Numbered from the stretch's first letter, positions 1-9,418 are shown. The stretch: 64,000 nucleotides of DNA from Rhodomicrobium udaipurense JA643 (GCF_000636015.1 NZ_JFZJ01000001.1:1-64000), one strand, 5' to 3'. Made by a program: numbers and translations. The notes: generated by a model from the letters alone, not told the origin.

Positions 1-1273
1 TTCTCACCAGCGCTCCCGGCAGCGGGCGAAGCGTTAGGCCGCATGTTTCCATAAGCCGGAAAGTCTTCGTCTCGCATTCTTCGATCTCCGCTAGGCTGAG
101 GCCGGAACCATTGAGTAGAGCAGGGGCATTGACGACGGTCAGGAAGCGTTCGGCCCCGTCTTCGCTTCGATCTCCGCGTCCATCGCGATCCTGCGCACAT
201 AAATAAACCGTTGGCGCGGGCGGAAGTTTTCGTTGCCTGAAAATAGCGTCGTATTCCAGATGATAGGGCGCTGCCGGAAAGAAGACAGTATGCCGCGCGA
301 GAGGCAAGCCCGAAGCTTCGGCCTGAAAGGCGAGCGTGAGCGCCGACAGCGACCGGCTGCGAGGCGGAACGCGGCGCGTGGCGCTCGCGGCATCGCGGCC
401 GAGGCGGCCCGCCGCAACGGGCGAAGGGTCGGCGTTCAACACCACCGCGTCGGCGGCGATGTGCTCCCCGCTCGCAAGGCGCACGCCCGAAGCCCGGCCG
501 AATTCGGCGGTCACTACCGCTACCTCCGCGCCGTAGCGGTAGACGACGCCGAGCCGCCGCCCGAGCGATTCGAGCGCGCGGGCTATGCGGTGCATGCCGC
601 CTTCCACGAGCCACACGCCTTGCTGCTCGACATGGGCGACGAGCATCAGCGTGGCGGGCGATGCGAAGGGCGACGCGCCGCAATAGGTGGAGTAGCGCGC
701 GAAAAGCTGGCGCAACCGCGGGTCGCTCATGTGGCGGCACACGGCGTTCCAGAAGGTTTCGTACGGATTCATCCGCCAGAGGTCGGAGAATGCTAGCGGG
801 CCGACGCGCCAGATCAGTTTCGGCAGGCTCGGCTTCTGCGCGCGGATGAACGAGGGGTCGAGGATGCGGTAGATTTCCGCCGCCTCGCGGCAGAACGCGC
901 GGTAGCCTTGGGCGTTCTCCGGCCCTGCGAAATCCGCGATCGCGTGAAAGCTTCGTTCCTCATCCGCGAAGAGATCGAGCGTGCTTCCGTCCTCCCAAGC
1001 ATGACGCGCGATGATTTCGGCGGGCTTGATGGTGAGGTAATCGGAAAGCGACGCGCCCGCCTTCTCGAAGATGGCATCGAAGACCTCGCGCATGGTGAAC
1101 ACGGTGGGGCCTGCGTCGATGGCCGCGCCGCCTGCGTCGACTTCGCGCATCTTGCCGCCCGGCTTGTCGAACTTCTCGACCACGGTGACGGCGAACCCTT
1201 CCGCGGCGAGGTTAACAGCGGCGGACAGCCCGCCTATGCCTGCCCCGACGATGACGACACGTGTCTCCGGCAA
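1..1273 (-). CDS. crtD: CrtD, methoxyneurosporene/hydroxyneurosporene desaturase (3' end off window)
   Basis: FAD-dependent carotenoid 3,4-desaturase of the spirilloxanthin/spheroidene branch. The translated N-terminus carries a dinucleotide-binding motif GAGIGGLSAA at about residues 10-19, followed by the phytoene-dehydrogenase-type EKFDKPGGK segment. The chosen start is TTG at 1273 because a GGGAG ribosome site sits about six bases upstream, and an ATG would require a much worse alignment with the family. About 424 codons are present and the C-terminus continues beyond position 1. It is divergent from crtF. The assignment to CrtD rather than CrtI rests on the context (crtF/bchC neighbourhood) and the overall look of the sequence, so CrtI-family is certain and the CrtD subtype is probable. 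Confidence 0.85.
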   Translation of the reverse strand, partial: MPETRVVIVGAGIGGLSAAVNLAAEGFAVTVVEKFDKPGGKMREVDAGGAAIDAGPTVFTMREVFDAIFEKAGASLSDYLTIKPAEIIARHAWEDGSTLDLFADEERSFHAIADFAGPENAQGYRAFCREAAEIYRILDPSFIRAQKPSLPKLIWRVGPLAFSDLWRMNPYETFWNAVCRHMSDPRLRQLFARYSTYCGASPFASPATLMLVAHVEQQGVWLVEGGMHRIARALESLGRRLGVVYRYGAEVAVVTAEFGRASGVRLASGEHIAADAVVLNADPSPVAAGRLGRDAASATRRVPPRSRSLSALTLAFQAEASGLPLARHTVFFPAAPYHLEYDAIFRQRKLPPAPTVYLCAQDRDGRGDRSEDGAERFLTVVNAPALLNGSGLSLAEIEECETKTFRLMETCGLTLRPLPGALVR

Positions 1274-1430
1274 ATGAATCTCCCGCAAGAACGGCGTTGA
1301 CACGCCGACCGGTGACCGTCCAAGAGTGACGGCAGGGCTTGGGACAAAAAGCAGAACGAACAGGCCACGCGCGGTGACTCATCCTCGAAATATCGCAAAA
1401 TTGGATAAACGAAGCAACTTTAACGCTTTG

Positions 1431-2561
1431 ATGGACCGCGCATTTGCGTTCCGCGACCGAGTGCTGTCGAGCCCGCGCTTCATCCGTTTCGCCGAGACGT
1501 TTCCGCTGACGCGCCCGATTGCGCGGCGCGAGGCCGGCGCGTTGTTCGATCTTTGCTCCGGCTTCATCTATTCGCAAGTGCTGCTGTCGTGCGTGCGGCT
1601 TGGCCTGTTCGAGCACCTGCGCGGCGGACCGTTGGCGCGGGACGAAATCGCGCGGCGGCTCGGCCTCGGCGAGGATGCCACGGCGCGGCTTCTGACGGCG
1701 GCGGTCGCCCTGCGGCTCGCGGAGGAACGGAGCGGCGGGCGTTACGGCCTCGGGCGGCTCGGCGCTGCTGTGCTGGCGAGCCCCGGCCTCACCGCGATGG
1801 TGGAGCATCACGGCCTCGTCTATCGCGATCTCGAAGACCCCGTTGCGCTGCTGCGCGGCGAAACGAAGGCGCGTGATGCGGGCGACGCGGCGAACCCGGC
1901 GGCTGACAAGGGCACGCATCTCGCCTCCTATTGGCCGTATGCCGAGGGGGACACGAGCGCCGATCGCGACGCGGTTTCGGCCTATACGGCGCTCATGGCG
2001 GCGACGCAGCCCGCCATCGCCGAAGAAGTGCTCGACGCCTACGATTTCACGCGCCACCGCTGCCTCATGGATGTCGGCGGCGGCGACGGCACATTTCTGC
2101 GCGCGGCGGCAAGGCGCGTGCCCGCCCTCGACCTCGTGCTGTTCGACATGCCCGCCGTGGCCGGTCTCGCCGACGCGAAATTCAGGGCGGCGAACCTCGC
2201 TCACCGGGCGAAAGCGGCGGGCGGCGATTTTACGAAGGAGCTGCCGAAAGGCGCGGACGTCGTGACGCTCGTTCGCGTGCTGCTCGACCATGACGACGAC
2301 ACCGCGCTGAAGATCCTGACATCCGTCCGCGCCGCGTTGCCGCACGGGGGGGCGCTCGTCGTTGCCGAACCGATGGCCGGAACGCGCGGCGCCGAGAAGG
2401 TCGCGGCCTATTTCAGCCTCTATCTGATGGCAATGGGACGCGGCAGACCCCGCACCGAAGCGCAGCTTCGCGACCTGTTACAGCGCGCGGGCTTTACAGC
2501 TATCAAGCGCTGTGCCACCCATCAGCCGCTTCTCGTTCGCGTGCTCGCAGCCACATTTTGA
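1431..2561 (+). CDS. crtF: CrtF, demethylspheroidene/hydroxyneurosporene O-methyltransferase
   Basis: SAM-dependent O-methyltransferase that methylates the C-1 hydroxyl of carotenoids in the spirilloxanthin/spheroidene pathway. The N-terminal dimerisation/winged-helix part is followed by the SAM motif DVGGGDGTF at about residue 213 and a C-terminal AEPMAG segment typical of plant-type O-methyltransferases. The stretch FPLTRPIARREAGALFDL resembles the conserved N-terminus of Rhodobacter CrtF. The ATG at 1431 gives a family-like length of 376 aa. A GTG at 1326 would add 35 poorly conserved residues and is the alternative. Its gene lies directly before bchC, as in the conserved crtF-bchCXYZ-puf superoperon. 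Confidence 0.88.
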   Translation: MDRAFAFRDRVLSSPRFIRFAETFPLTRPIARREAGALFDLCSGFIYSQVLLSCVRLGLFEHLRGGPLARDEIARRLGLGEDATARLLTAAVALRLAEERSGGRYGLGRLGAAVLASPGLTAMVEHHGLVYRDLEDPVALLRGETKARDAGDAANPAADKGTHLASYWPYAEGDTSADRDAVSAYTALMAATQPAIAEEVLDAYDFTRHRCLMDVGGGDGTFLRAAARRVPALDLVLFDMPAVAGLADAKFRAANLAHRAKAAGGDFTKELPKGADVVTLVRVLLDHDDDTALKILTSVRAALPHGGALVVAEPMAGTRGAEKVAAYFSLYLMAMGRGRPRTEAQLRDLLQRAGFTAIKRCATHQPLLVRVLAATF

Positions 2562-2574
2562 TATCTAGAACGAG

Positions 2575-2618
2575 TGTAAGTTTGAATTGACATATAAGTC
2601 GGTCAAGCTAGGATGACA
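2575..2618 (+). promoter_or_regulatory. bchC promoter with two PpsR/CrtJ-type operators
   Basis: Seen: a perfect TGT-N12-ACA palindrome at 2575-2592, then exactly 8 bp, then a second site GGT-N12-ACA at 2601-2618 with one base off consensus. A sigma70-like promoter lies across them: TTGACA at 2587-2592 and TAGGAT at 2609-2614, spaced 16 bp, so one operator covers the -35 and the other the -10. Known: PpsR/CrtJ represses bch, crt and puc promoters aerobically by binding pairs of such palindromes 8 bp apart, notably at Rhodobacter bchC. Inference: the bchCXYZ-puf superoperon is aerobically repressed by a PpsR homologue encoded elsewhere. Confidence 0.82.
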
Positions 2619-2644
2619 CAGCTTCCGAAGAGACTAGTTGTGCA

Positions 2645-3610
2645 ATGGCCCTCCTTCAAGAGTTCCCAACCGAGACTTTAGCGGTCGTTCTGGAAGAGCC
2701 CGAAAAGCTCGGCCTGCGGCGGCTTGCGCTTCCGTCTCCGGGGGATGCCGATGTCGTCATCGACGTCGAGTGGAGCGGGATCAGCACGGGCACGGAACGT
2801 CTCCTTTATACCGGGCGCATGCCGCATTTTCCGGGCATGGGTTATCCGCTGGTTCCGGGCTATGAATCCGTGGGCCGCATTTCATGGGCGGGTCCGGCGG
2901 CTGGCATCTCGGTCGGCGAGCGCGTCTTCATTCCCGGCGCAAATTGTTATGGCGAAGTTCGCGGGCTTTTCGGCGGCACGGCGTCTCGAATCGTGATGCC
3001 GGGCGCGCGCGCCATTCCGATTGCCGAAAGCCTCGGCGAGCAGGGCATCCTGTTCGCGCTCTCGGCGACCGCGCATCACGCGGCTTTCTCCGACAAGGGC
3101 GTTCCTGCCGACCTCATCATCGGACATGGCGTTCTTGGTCGCCTCATCGCGCGGATCGTGGTTGCGAGCGGTGCTCCGGCCCCGACGGTCTGGGAAAAGA
3201 ACCCGGCGCGTTTCGATGGCGCGCAAGGATATACAGTGCTCGATCCCGATAAGGATCCGCGCCGCGATTATCGGGTCATCTGCGACGTGAGCGGCGACTC
3301 GACCATCATCGACTCGCTCGTGGCGCGGCTCGCTCCCGGCGGTGAAATCATTCTCGCCGGTTTCTATGCCGACCGGCTCTCCTTCAGCTTCCCACCCGCC
3401 TTCATGAAGGAAGCGCGGTTCCGGGTCGCCGCACAGTGGCAAAAGGCCGACATCGCGTCCGTGTCGAAACTCGTGGACAGCGGCCTTTTGTCGTTTGACG
3501 GGCTTATCACGCATCGCGTTTCTGCTGACAATGCGCCTGCCGCATATCGCACGGCGTTCGAAGATCCGGCCTGTCTCAAGATGGTATTAGATTGGAGAAC
3601 GTTAGCATGA
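2645..3610 (+). CDS. bchC: BchC, 3-(1-hydroxyethyl)bacteriochlorophyllide a dehydrogenase
   Basis: Medium-chain dehydrogenase-like enzyme that oxidises the C-3 hydroxyethyl group to the acetyl group late in bacteriochlorophyll a synthesis. It is 321 aa, the usual family length. The GYESVGRI and GERVFIPG segments and the nucleotide-binding GHGVLGRL at about residue 160 are family-like. The ATG at 2645 follows the PpsR-flanked promoter by about 30 bases. The stop overlaps the bchX start (ATGA), indicating translational coupling. Confidence 0.95.
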   Translation: MALLQEFPTETLAVVLEEPEKLGLRRLALPSPGDADVVIDVEWSGISTGTERLLYTGRMPHFPGMGYPLVPGYESVGRISWAGPAAGISVGERVFIPGANCYGEVRGLFGGTASRIVMPGARAIPIAESLGEQGILFALSATAHHAAFSDKGVPADLIIGHGVLGRLIARIVVASGAPAPTVWEKNPARFDGAQGYTVLDPDKDPRRDYRVICDVSGDSTIIDSLVARLAPGGEIILAGFYADRLSFSFPPAFMKEARFRVAAQWQKADIASVSKLVDSGLLSFDGLITHRVSADNAPAAYRTAFEDPACLKMVLDWRTLA

Positions 3611-4617
3611 GCCTTGACGCCAACGAAGCCAACGCCCTCGAACGGCAAGCGGCGCAGCTTCGCGCCGAGGCTCAGGAAGAGCCCGCAGCCGTGCCTTCGG
3701 GCGAGGTCAAGAAAGAAACGCAGATCATCGCGATCTACGGCAAGGGCGGCATCGGCAAGAGCTTCACGCTCTCGAACCTGTCCTACATGATGGCCCAGCA
3801 GGGCAAGCGCGTGCTTCTCATTGGCTGCGACCCGAAGAGCGACACAACATCGCTTCTGTTCGGCGGCCGCGCCACGCCGACCATCATCGAGACCTCGTCG
3901 AAGAAGAAGGCCGCCGGCGAGGAATTGCGCATCGAGGACGTCTGCTTCAAGCGCGATGGCGTTTTCGCTATGGAGCTCGGCGGCCCGGAAGTCGGGCGCG
4001 GCTGCGGCGGTCGCGGCATCATCCACGGCTTCGAGACGCTGGAAAAGCTCGGCTTCCATGAATGGGGCTTTGACTACGTGCTGCTCGACTTTCTGGGCGA
4101 CGTGGTTTGCGGCGGCTTCGGCCTGCCGATCGCGCGCGACATGTGCCAGAAGGTCATCATCGTCGGCTCGAACGACTTGCAGTCGCTCTATGTTGCGAAC
4201 AACGTCTGCTCGGCGGTGGAATATTTCCGCAAGCTCGGCGGCAATGTCGGCGTCGCTGGCATCGTCATCAACAAGGACGACGGCACGGGCGAAGCGCAGG
4301 CCTTCGCCGAAGCAGTCGGCATTCCGATCCTGTCGGCGATCCCGCAGCACGAAGAACTGCGCCGCATGAGCGCGAATTATCAGATCGTCGGCATCCCCGG
4401 TACGACCTGGGCACCCGTGTTCGAGACGCTCGCCACCAATGTCGCCGAAGCGCCGCCGGTGCGTCCGACCCCTCTTTCGCAGGATGGTCTTCTGAATCTC
4501 TTCAAAGGGGATGCAGTCGGTCGCGGAATCGTGCTTGAACCGGCATCGCAGTCCGACATGCGCGGGCACGAGATCGTCGAGAAGCCATCCCTCGAAATCG
4601 TCTACGACGTAGCATAA
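3607..4617 (+). CDS. bchX: BchX, chlorophyllide a reductase iron protein
   Basis: NifH-like ATPase that carries electrons from an inter-subunit [4Fe-4S] cluster to BchYZ for reduction of ring B of chlorophyllide a. P-loop GKGGIGKS lies at about residues 45-52. The two cluster-ligand cysteines are in GRGCGGRG (about residue 131) and VVCGGFG (about 166). Length is 336 aa. The chosen ATG overlaps the bchC stop. The following gene encodes its catalytic partner BchY. Confidence 0.97.
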   Translation: MSLDANEANALERQAAQLRAEAQEEPAAVPSGEVKKETQIIAIYGKGGIGKSFTLSNLSYMMAQQGKRVLLIGCDPKSDTTSLLFGGRATPTIIETSSKKKAAGEELRIEDVCFKRDGVFAMELGGPEVGRGCGGRGIIHGFETLEKLGFHEWGFDYVLLDFLGDVVCGGFGLPIARDMCQKVIIVGSNDLQSLYVANNVCSAVEYFRKLGGNVGVAGIVINKDDGTGEAQAFAEAVGIPILSAIPQHEELRRMSANYQIVGIPGTTWAPVFETLATNVAEAPPVRPTPLSQDGLLNLFKGDAVGRGIVLEPASQSDMRGHEIVEKPSLEIVYDVA

Positions 4618-4635
4618 GGCAGTTTGCGAGTTCCC

Positions 4636-6228
4636 ATGACAGCACTTGAACGCCAATCCTCACAAGCCGCCCCCGGCGAAGTCGTTTACGACGACGCCGG
4701 ACGGGTTGCGGCTGCCGAGACGTCGGCCGTCAAGTCTGATGCGAGCATCGACGGCGCTGGCGTCGGCTGTCATGCGGGCGCTGAGGAGATGAAAAAGGCC
4801 GCCGCCGCTGCGGGCCAGAGCGAAATTCTGGAGCAGTTCGCGAAGGACTATCCGCAAGGGCCGCACGACCAGCCGCAGACCATGTGTCCGGCCTTCGGCT
4901 CGCTCCGCATCGGGCTACGCATGCGCCGTACGGCGACGATCCTCTCGGGCTCTGCCTGTTGCGTCTACGGCCTGACCTTCACCTCGCATTTTTACGGCGC
5001 GAAACGCACCGTCGGCTACGTCCCCTTCAGTTCCGAAACGCTCGTCACCGGCAAACTCTTCGAAGACATCCGCGACGCCGTATACAAGCTCGCTGATCCG
5101 GCCAATTACGACGCGATCATCGTCACCAACCTTTGCGTACCGTCCGCTTCCGGCGTTCCGCTGCGACTCCTGCCGAAGGAGATCAACGGCGTCCGCGTGG
5201 TCGGCATCGACGTGCCGGGCTTCGGCGTGCCGACGCATGCGGAGGCGAAGGATGTGCTGTCTGGAGCCATGCTGCGCTACGCACGCGGTGAAGCCGAGGC
5301 GGGCCCGGTGCAGGCGCCGCGCGGCGGACGCTCCGAAAAGCCGACAATTACGCTTGTGGGCGAGATGTTCCCGGCCGATCCAGTCACCATCAGTATGATG
5401 CTTGAGCCGCTCGGCCTCGCCGCCGGACCGGTGGTGCCGACGCGCGAGTGGCGCGAGCTTTATTCCGCGCTCGACTGCGCCGCCGTCGCCGCGATCCATC
5501 CGTTTTACACGGCGTCTTTCCGCGAGTTCGAAGCTGCGGGCCGCTCGATCACCGGCTCTGCTCCCGTCGGCTATGACGGGACGGCAGCGTGGCTCCTCTC
5601 CATCGGTGAGCTTTGCGGCGTCGCGCGCGACAAGGTCGACGCCGCGCTGAACCGCATCCTGCCCGCCGTTCGCACCGCGCTCGCCAAAGCGCCGGTCAAG
5701 GGCCGCATCACCGTCTCGGGCTACGAAGGCTCGGAGTTGCTCGTCGCGCGCATGCTGATCGAAAGCGGCGCCGACGTGCCTTATGTCGGCACGGCCTGCC
5801 CGAAGACGCGCTGGTCCGAATCGGACCGCGAGTGGCTCGAAGCGAAGGGCGTTCGCGTGCAATACCGCGCCTCGCTCGAACAGGACATCGCGGCGGTGGA
5901 CGAGTTCCACCCAGACCTCGCGATTGGCACGACGCCCGTCGTGCAGCACGCAAAGGCGAAAGCGATTCCGGGCCTTTATTTCACGAACCTCATTTCCGCG
6001 CGCCCGCTGATGGGCGTCGCAGGCGCTGGCTCGCTCGCGCAGGTGGTCAACGCCGCCATCGCCAGCAAGGCCCGCTTCGAGGAGATGAAGGCGTTCTTCG
6101 GCAGCGTCGGCACGGGCTTCACGGCCGGCGTGTTCGACGAGGCTCCGAAAGAGCCCGCGAAGGTCAAGGAATTGCCGTTGAAGAAGCCGTCAGCCACCGA
6201 CCTCCCGAAGGAGGCCATGGGATGCTGA
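4636..6228 (+). CDS. bchY: BchY, chlorophyllide a reductase subunit Y
   Basis: NifD/K-like subunit of chlorophyllide a oxidoreductase, which with BchZ holds the catalytic [4Fe-4S] cluster. Candidate cluster cysteines are in TMCPAFGS (about residue 82), SACCVYG (about 107) and TNLCVPS (about 166). It is 530 aa, with an Ala-rich N-terminal stretch before the conserved core. The ATG at 4636 is preferred over the upstream TTG at 4624. The stop codon is reached four codons after GGAGG and overlaps the bchZ start region. Confidence 0.96.
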   Translation: MTALERQSSQAAPGEVVYDDAGRVAAAETSAVKSDASIDGAGVGCHAGAEEMKKAAAAAGQSEILEQFAKDYPQGPHDQPQTMCPAFGSLRIGLRMRRTATILSGSACCVYGLTFTSHFYGAKRTVGYVPFSSETLVTGKLFEDIRDAVYKLADPANYDAIIVTNLCVPSASGVPLRLLPKEINGVRVVGIDVPGFGVPTHAEAKDVLSGAMLRYARGEAEAGPVQAPRGGRSEKPTITLVGEMFPADPVTISMMLEPLGLAAGPVVPTREWRELYSALDCAAVAAIHPFYTASFREFEAAGRSITGSAPVGYDGTAAWLLSIGELCGVARDKVDAALNRILPAVRTALAKAPVKGRITVSGYEGSELLVARMLIESGADVPYVGTACPKTRWSESDREWLEAKGVRVQYRASLEQDIAAVDEFHPDLAIGTTPVVQHAKAKAIPGLYFTNLISARPLMGVAGAGSLAQVVNAAIASKARFEEMKAFFGSVGTGFTAGVFDEAPKEPAKVKELPLKKPSATDLPKEAMGC

Positions 6229-7673
6229 TCGCGGATCTCGACAGAGCTGGCGGCTATTGGGGCGCGGTTTACGTCTTCACAGCCGTAAAGGGGCTTCAGG
6301 TCATCATCGACGGCCCGGTGGGCTGCGAGAACCTGCCCGTCACGGCGGTGCTGCACTACACGAACGCGCTGCCCCCGCACGAGCTTCCTATCGTCGTCAC
6401 AGGTCTGTCCGAGGAAGAACTCGGCAAGACCGGCACCGAAGGGGCCATGAGGCGCGCCCACAAGGTACTCGACCCCAGAGTGCCGAGCGTCGTCGTCACA
6501 GGCTCCATCGCGGAGATGATCGGCGGCGGCGTGACGCCCGAGGGCATGAACATCCAGCGGTTCCTTCCGCGCACCATCGATGAAGACCAGTGGCAAAGCG
6601 CGGACCGCGCGCTCGTCTGGCTGTGGAAAGAATACGGCGTCAAGAAGAAGGTCAAGGCGAAGCCGAAGGCCGCCGACGCCAAGCCCAGCGTGAACATCAT
6701 TGGGCCGAGCTATGGCGTCTTCAATACGCCGTCAGATCTGGCGGAGATTCGCCGTCTGGTGGAGGGCATCGGGGCTGAGGTCAACCTCGTCTTCCCGCAA
6801 GGAACGCACCTGAACGACATACCGCGCCTCGCCAACGCCGACGCCAACATCTGCCTCTATCGCGAGTTTGGACGCCTGCTGTGCGAAGGGCTTGAGAAGC
6901 CCTATTTGCAGGCGCCGATCGGGCTGCACTCGACAACGAAATTCCTGCGCGCACTCGGCGAAACGCTTGGCCTCGACCCCGAGCCGTTCATCGAGCGGGA
7001 AAAGCTCACCACCATCAAGCCGCTGTGGGATCTCTGGCGGTCAGTGACGCAGGACTTCTTCGGCACAGCGAGCTTCGCCATCGTTGCGAACGAGACATAT
7101 GCGCGCGGTGTCCGCCATTTTCTGGAGGACGAACTGGGCCTGCCTTGTACTTTCGCAGTATCCCGGCGCACCGGAATGAAGACCGACAACGACGAAGTGC
7201 GGCGACTCGTCCGCGAAAAGCCGCCATTGGTGCTTTTCGGCTCATATAACGAACGCATGTATCTGGCCGAAGCGGGCGGGCGCTCGATGTATATCCCCGC
7301 TTCTTTTCCGGGCGCGATCATTCGCCGCCATACGGGAACGCCATTTATGGGCTACGCTGGCGCTACCTACCTCGTGCAGGAAGTCTGCAACGCATTGTTC
7401 GACGCACTTTTCAATATTCTGCCATTGGGGAAGGATCTGGACCGGATCGAGGCGACGCCCTCGCGGCTCGTGCGCCAACTTCCTTGGGACGAAGATGCCA
7501 AGGCGCTGTTCGACGAGTTCGTCGAGGCACAGCCGGTGCTTGTCCGAATCTCGGCGGCGAAGCGGTTGCGGGATGCAGCAGAGAAAGCCGCACGCGAGGC
7601 GGGAGAAGCGAAAGTTACGGCGGTGCGGCTCGGTCAATCGACCGCGCTGGCCATCGATGGGAGGGCCGCATGA
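6222..7673 (+). CDS. bchZ: BchZ, chlorophyllide a reductase subunit Z
   Basis: Second NifK-like subunit of chlorophyllide a oxidoreductase. A cluster-ligand cysteine is visible in GPVGCENLP at about residue 35, and the protein is 483 aa, as expected. The start ATG at 6222 has GGAGG at 6210-6214 and overlaps the last codons of bchY, so the two subunits are probably translationally coupled. Its stop overlaps the pufQ ATG, joining the bch and puf parts of the superoperon without any gap. Confidence 0.96.
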   Translation: MLIADLDRAGGYWGAVYVFTAVKGLQVIIDGPVGCENLPVTAVLHYTNALPPHELPIVVTGLSEEELGKTGTEGAMRRAHKVLDPRVPSVVVTGSIAEMIGGGVTPEGMNIQRFLPRTIDEDQWQSADRALVWLWKEYGVKKKVKAKPKAADAKPSVNIIGPSYGVFNTPSDLAEIRRLVEGIGAEVNLVFPQGTHLNDIPRLANADANICLYREFGRLLCEGLEKPYLQAPIGLHSTTKFLRALGETLGLDPEPFIEREKLTTIKPLWDLWRSVTQDFFGTASFAIVANETYARGVRHFLEDELGLPCTFAVSRRTGMKTDNDEVRRLVREKPPLVLFGSYNERMYLAEAGGRSMYIPASFPGAIIRRHTGTPFMGYAGATYLVQEVCNALFDALFNILPLGKDLDRIEATPSRLVRQLPWDEDAKALFDEFVEAQPVLVRISAAKRLRDAAEKAAREAGEAKVTAVRLGQSTALAIDGRAA

Positions 7674-7945
7674 CGGCTGCGGATCTCGAATCGGGCAAGA
7701 CTGAGAAGGATGCGAAGATCGTGACTTCTCTGTGCACTCAGGACGTAGGCCTGCACTCTAGCATGCGGGCGAAAGAAGCGCAGGAGTTTCGGCTGATGTT
7801 TATCGCCACTTTTCCGCTTTTTCTGGCGGCCGGACTGGTGAAGCGTGCAGTTTCCCCGCGACGCGGTGCCGCGCGGCGGAAATCCGTCTTCGCTGAAGCC
7901 CGCGCAGCTGCCAATACGTGTATTCCATTCGCGTTCATGCGATAG
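7670..7945 (+). CDS. pufQ: PufQ, bacteriochlorophyll synthesis/assembly factor
   Basis: Small membrane protein encoded between bchZ and pufB in the superoperon, which is the standard place of pufQ. PufQ affects bacteriochlorophyll synthesis and pigment-protein assembly. One hydrophobic segment ([17 protein letters not shown]) at about residues 41-57 is followed by a basic stretch and a conserved-looking [14 protein letters not shown] tail. The ATG at 7670 overlaps the bchZ stop and gives 91 aa. An internal ATG at 7763 would give 60 aa, closer to some family members. PufQ is poorly conserved, so position is the main evidence. Confidence 0.75.
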   Translation: MTAADLESGKTEKDAKIVTSLCTQDVGLHSSMRAKEAQEFRLMFIATFPLFLAAGLVKRAVSPRRGAARRKSVFAEARAAANTCIPFAFMR

Positions 7946-7956
7946 GAAAAGGTTTC

Positions 7957-8001
7957 GCCCGGATGTCCGGGCAAAAGAACTCCATGGCGAGAACGCCATG
8001 G
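7957..8001 (+). other. Two RNA hairpins between pufQ and pufB
   Basis: Two perfect inverted repeats lie in the 120-base pufQ-pufB gap. One is 7957-7972 (7-bp stem GCCCGGA, 2-base loop). The other is 7982-8001 (8-bp stem CCATGGCG, loop AGAA). Neither is followed by a T-run. In purple bacteria, 5' hairpins protect the pufBA message from decay, and that role is inferred here. Confidence 0.65.
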
Positions 8002-8065
8002 CGAACCCGGCCGCGAGGGCAATGCGCGGTAACTGCAAGAGTCCACTTTAGCGGAGATCAAGCTT

Positions 8066-8284
8066 ATGGCTCAAGAAGAAAGGGATGTCTCGCTCACCGG
8101 GCTGACCGAAGGCGAGGCGAAGGAATTCCACAGCATCTTTGTTGCTAGCTTTATCGGCTTCACCATTGTTGCGATTATCGCTCACGTTCTGTCCTGGAAC
8201 TGGCGTCCTTGGGCTCGCCCGCTCGCCGACCTCGGCGACGGCGTGCAGACCGCGGCCCTGACCATTGTCCAGTATCTCGCCTAA
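8066..8284 (+). CDS. pufB: PufB, LH1 (core antenna) beta polypeptide
   Basis: Beta subunit of the core light-harvesting complex. The family signature TEGEAKEFH is at residues 14-22, followed by one transmembrane helix carrying the bacteriochlorophyll-ligating histidine at residue 40 ([13 protein letters not shown]). Most LH1 beta chains end about 5-10 residues after WRPW, but this one continues for about 23 residues, to 72 aa in total, with a hydrophobic end. The ATG at 8066 and spacing to pufA are normal. Confidence 0.96.
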   Translation: MAQEERDVSLTGLTEGEAKEFHSIFVASFIGFTIVAIIAHVLSWNWRPWARPLADLGDGVQTAALTIVQYLA

Positions 8285-8303
8285 TTCATAAGGAGAAAAT
8301 CAC

Positions 8304-8480
8304 ATGTGGCGCATTTGGCTTCTTTTTGATCCCCGCCGGGTTCTGGTCGCGCTGTTCGCGTTCCTCGTCGTCCTGGGTCTCCTGATCCACTTCATCCTCC
8401 TCAGCACGACCCGCTACAACTGGATCGACACTCCGGCTCCGGCGGCTGCTTCCCAGAACTCCGCCCTTCCGGCTCGCTGA
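8304..8480 (+). CDS. pufA: PufA, LH1 (core antenna) alpha polypeptide
   Basis: Alpha subunit of the core antenna, 58 aa. It begins [20 protein letters not shown] and carries the bacteriochlorophyll-ligand histidine at residue 29 ([16 protein letters not shown]). The single helix and the WRIW / FDPRR signatures are diagnostic. AGGAG at 8291-8295 sits eight bases before the ATG. It lies 19 bases after pufB. Confidence 0.97.
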   Translation: MWRIWLLFDPRRVLVALFAFLVVLGLLIHFILLSTTRYNWIDTPAPAAASQNSALPAR

Positions 8481-8502
8481 GCGGTTGGGTCCACACAGAA
8501 TG

Positions 8503-8577
8503 GCGGATGAGGATAGTCGCGCCTCATCCGCTTTCTTGGGAATTTTTCAAAGGGAGGTCGAGCGGCGGCTCGCCTCC
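8503..8577 (+). other. Intercistronic hairpins between pufA and pufL
   Basis: A 10-bp perfect stem (GCGGATGAGG at 8503-8512 with its complement at 8522-8531, 9-base loop) is followed by CTTTCTT. A second stem lies at 8553-8577 (GGAGG and CGAGC arms, one bulged T), just before the pufL ribosome site. In Rhodobacter, structures at this place block 3' exonucleases so that pufBA mRNA outlasts pufLM, which gives excess antenna over reaction centre. The same role is inferred here. Confidence 0.7.
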
Positions 8578-8593
8578 TAATTGGAGGTGAGCG

Positions 8594-9418
8594 ATGGCAT
8601 TGCTCAGTTATGAAAAAAAATACCGCATTCGAGGCGGCACCCTCGTGGGGGGCGACCTATTCGACTTCTGGGTGGGCCCGTTCTACGTTGGATTTTTCGG
8701 GGTTACCACGCTGTTCTTTGCACTCCTTGGAACGGCATTGATTGTATGGGGGGCTGCCCAAGGGCATACTCTCAATATCTGGAAGATCAACATCGCTCCG
8801 CCAGACCTGAGTTACGGTTTGGGTATGGCTCCTCTGGCCAAGGGCGGTCTCTGGCAGCTCATCACGATCTGCGCGACTGGCGCATTCGTATCATGGGCGC
8901 TGCGCGAAGTTGAAATCTGCCGCAAGCTGGGCATCGGTTATCACGTGCCGATCGTCTTCAGCGTTGCGATCTTTGCGTATATCAGCCTTGTCTTCATCCG
9001 CCCGGTTCTCATGGGCGCGTGGGGCTTCGGTTTTCCCTACGGCATCCTCAGCCACCTAGATTGGGTATCCAACACTGGATATCAATATCTGCACTTCCAC
9101 TACAACCCGGCCCATATGCTCGCGATTGCGTTCTTCTTCCTGACAACGCTTCTTCTCGCGATGCACGGCGGTCTCATTCTCTCGGCCCTCAATCCAGGCG
9201 GCCGCGATGTTGTGAAGACACCCGAGCATGAGAACGCCTTCACTCGCGATCTTCTGGGTTATTCCGTCGGCACCATCGGCATTCACAGGCTCGGCGTTTT
9301 CTGCGCGATCATGGCGGTTCTCTTCAGCGCCCTCTGCATCGTTCTGAGTGGACCCTTCTGGACCAAGGGTTGGCCCGAGTGGTGGAACTGGTGGTTCAAT
9401 ATCCCAGTCTGGCGCTAG
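8594..9418 (+). CDS. pufL: PufL, reaction centre L subunit
   Basis: L subunit of the type-II photosynthetic reaction centre, 274 aa, five transmembrane helices. Pigment and iron ligands are visible in the helix segments [13 protein letters not shown] and IHRLG. The special-pair and accessory bacteriochlorophyll histidines lie in SHLDW and in the following HFHYNPAHM stretch. GGAGGTGA at 8583-8590 precedes the ATG. It binds pigments together with PufM. Confidence 0.98.
   Translation: MALLSYEKKYRIRGGTLVGGDLFDFWVGPFYVGFFGVTTLFFALLGTALIVWGAAQGHTLNIWKINIAPPDLSYGLGMAPLAKGGLWQLITICATGAFVSWALREVEICRKLGIGYHVPIVFSVAIFAYISLVFIRPVLMGAWGFGFPYGILSHLDWVSNTGYQYLHFHYNPAHMLAIAFFFLTTLLLAMHGGLILSALNPGGRDVVKTPEHENAFTRDLLGYSVGTIGIHRLGVFCAIMAVLFSALCIVLSGPFWTKGWPEWWNWWFNIPVWR

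Noticed and set aside
1212-2345. 377-codon open frame on the minus strand
   Set aside because: It is antisense to crtF, Arg/His-rich and without any family signature; the + strand CrtF carries clear SAM motifs.
3364-4656. 430-codon minus-strand open frame
   Set aside because: Lies across bchX, whose P-loop and cluster cysteines are unmistakable; high-GC shadow.
5613-6221. Upstream extension of bchZ frame
   Set aside because: It overlaps bchY in another frame; the ATG at 6222 with GGAGG in front is the real start.
7495-7704. Small + strand frame around the bchZ/pufQ junction
   Set aside because: Overlaps bchZ and pufQ, no signature; the pufQ ATG at 7670 fits the superoperon.
8481-8593. Full intrinsic terminator between pufA and pufL
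   Set aside because: The hairpin has only a weak CTTTCTT tail and pufLMC continues directly; an mRNA-decay barrier is more likely.
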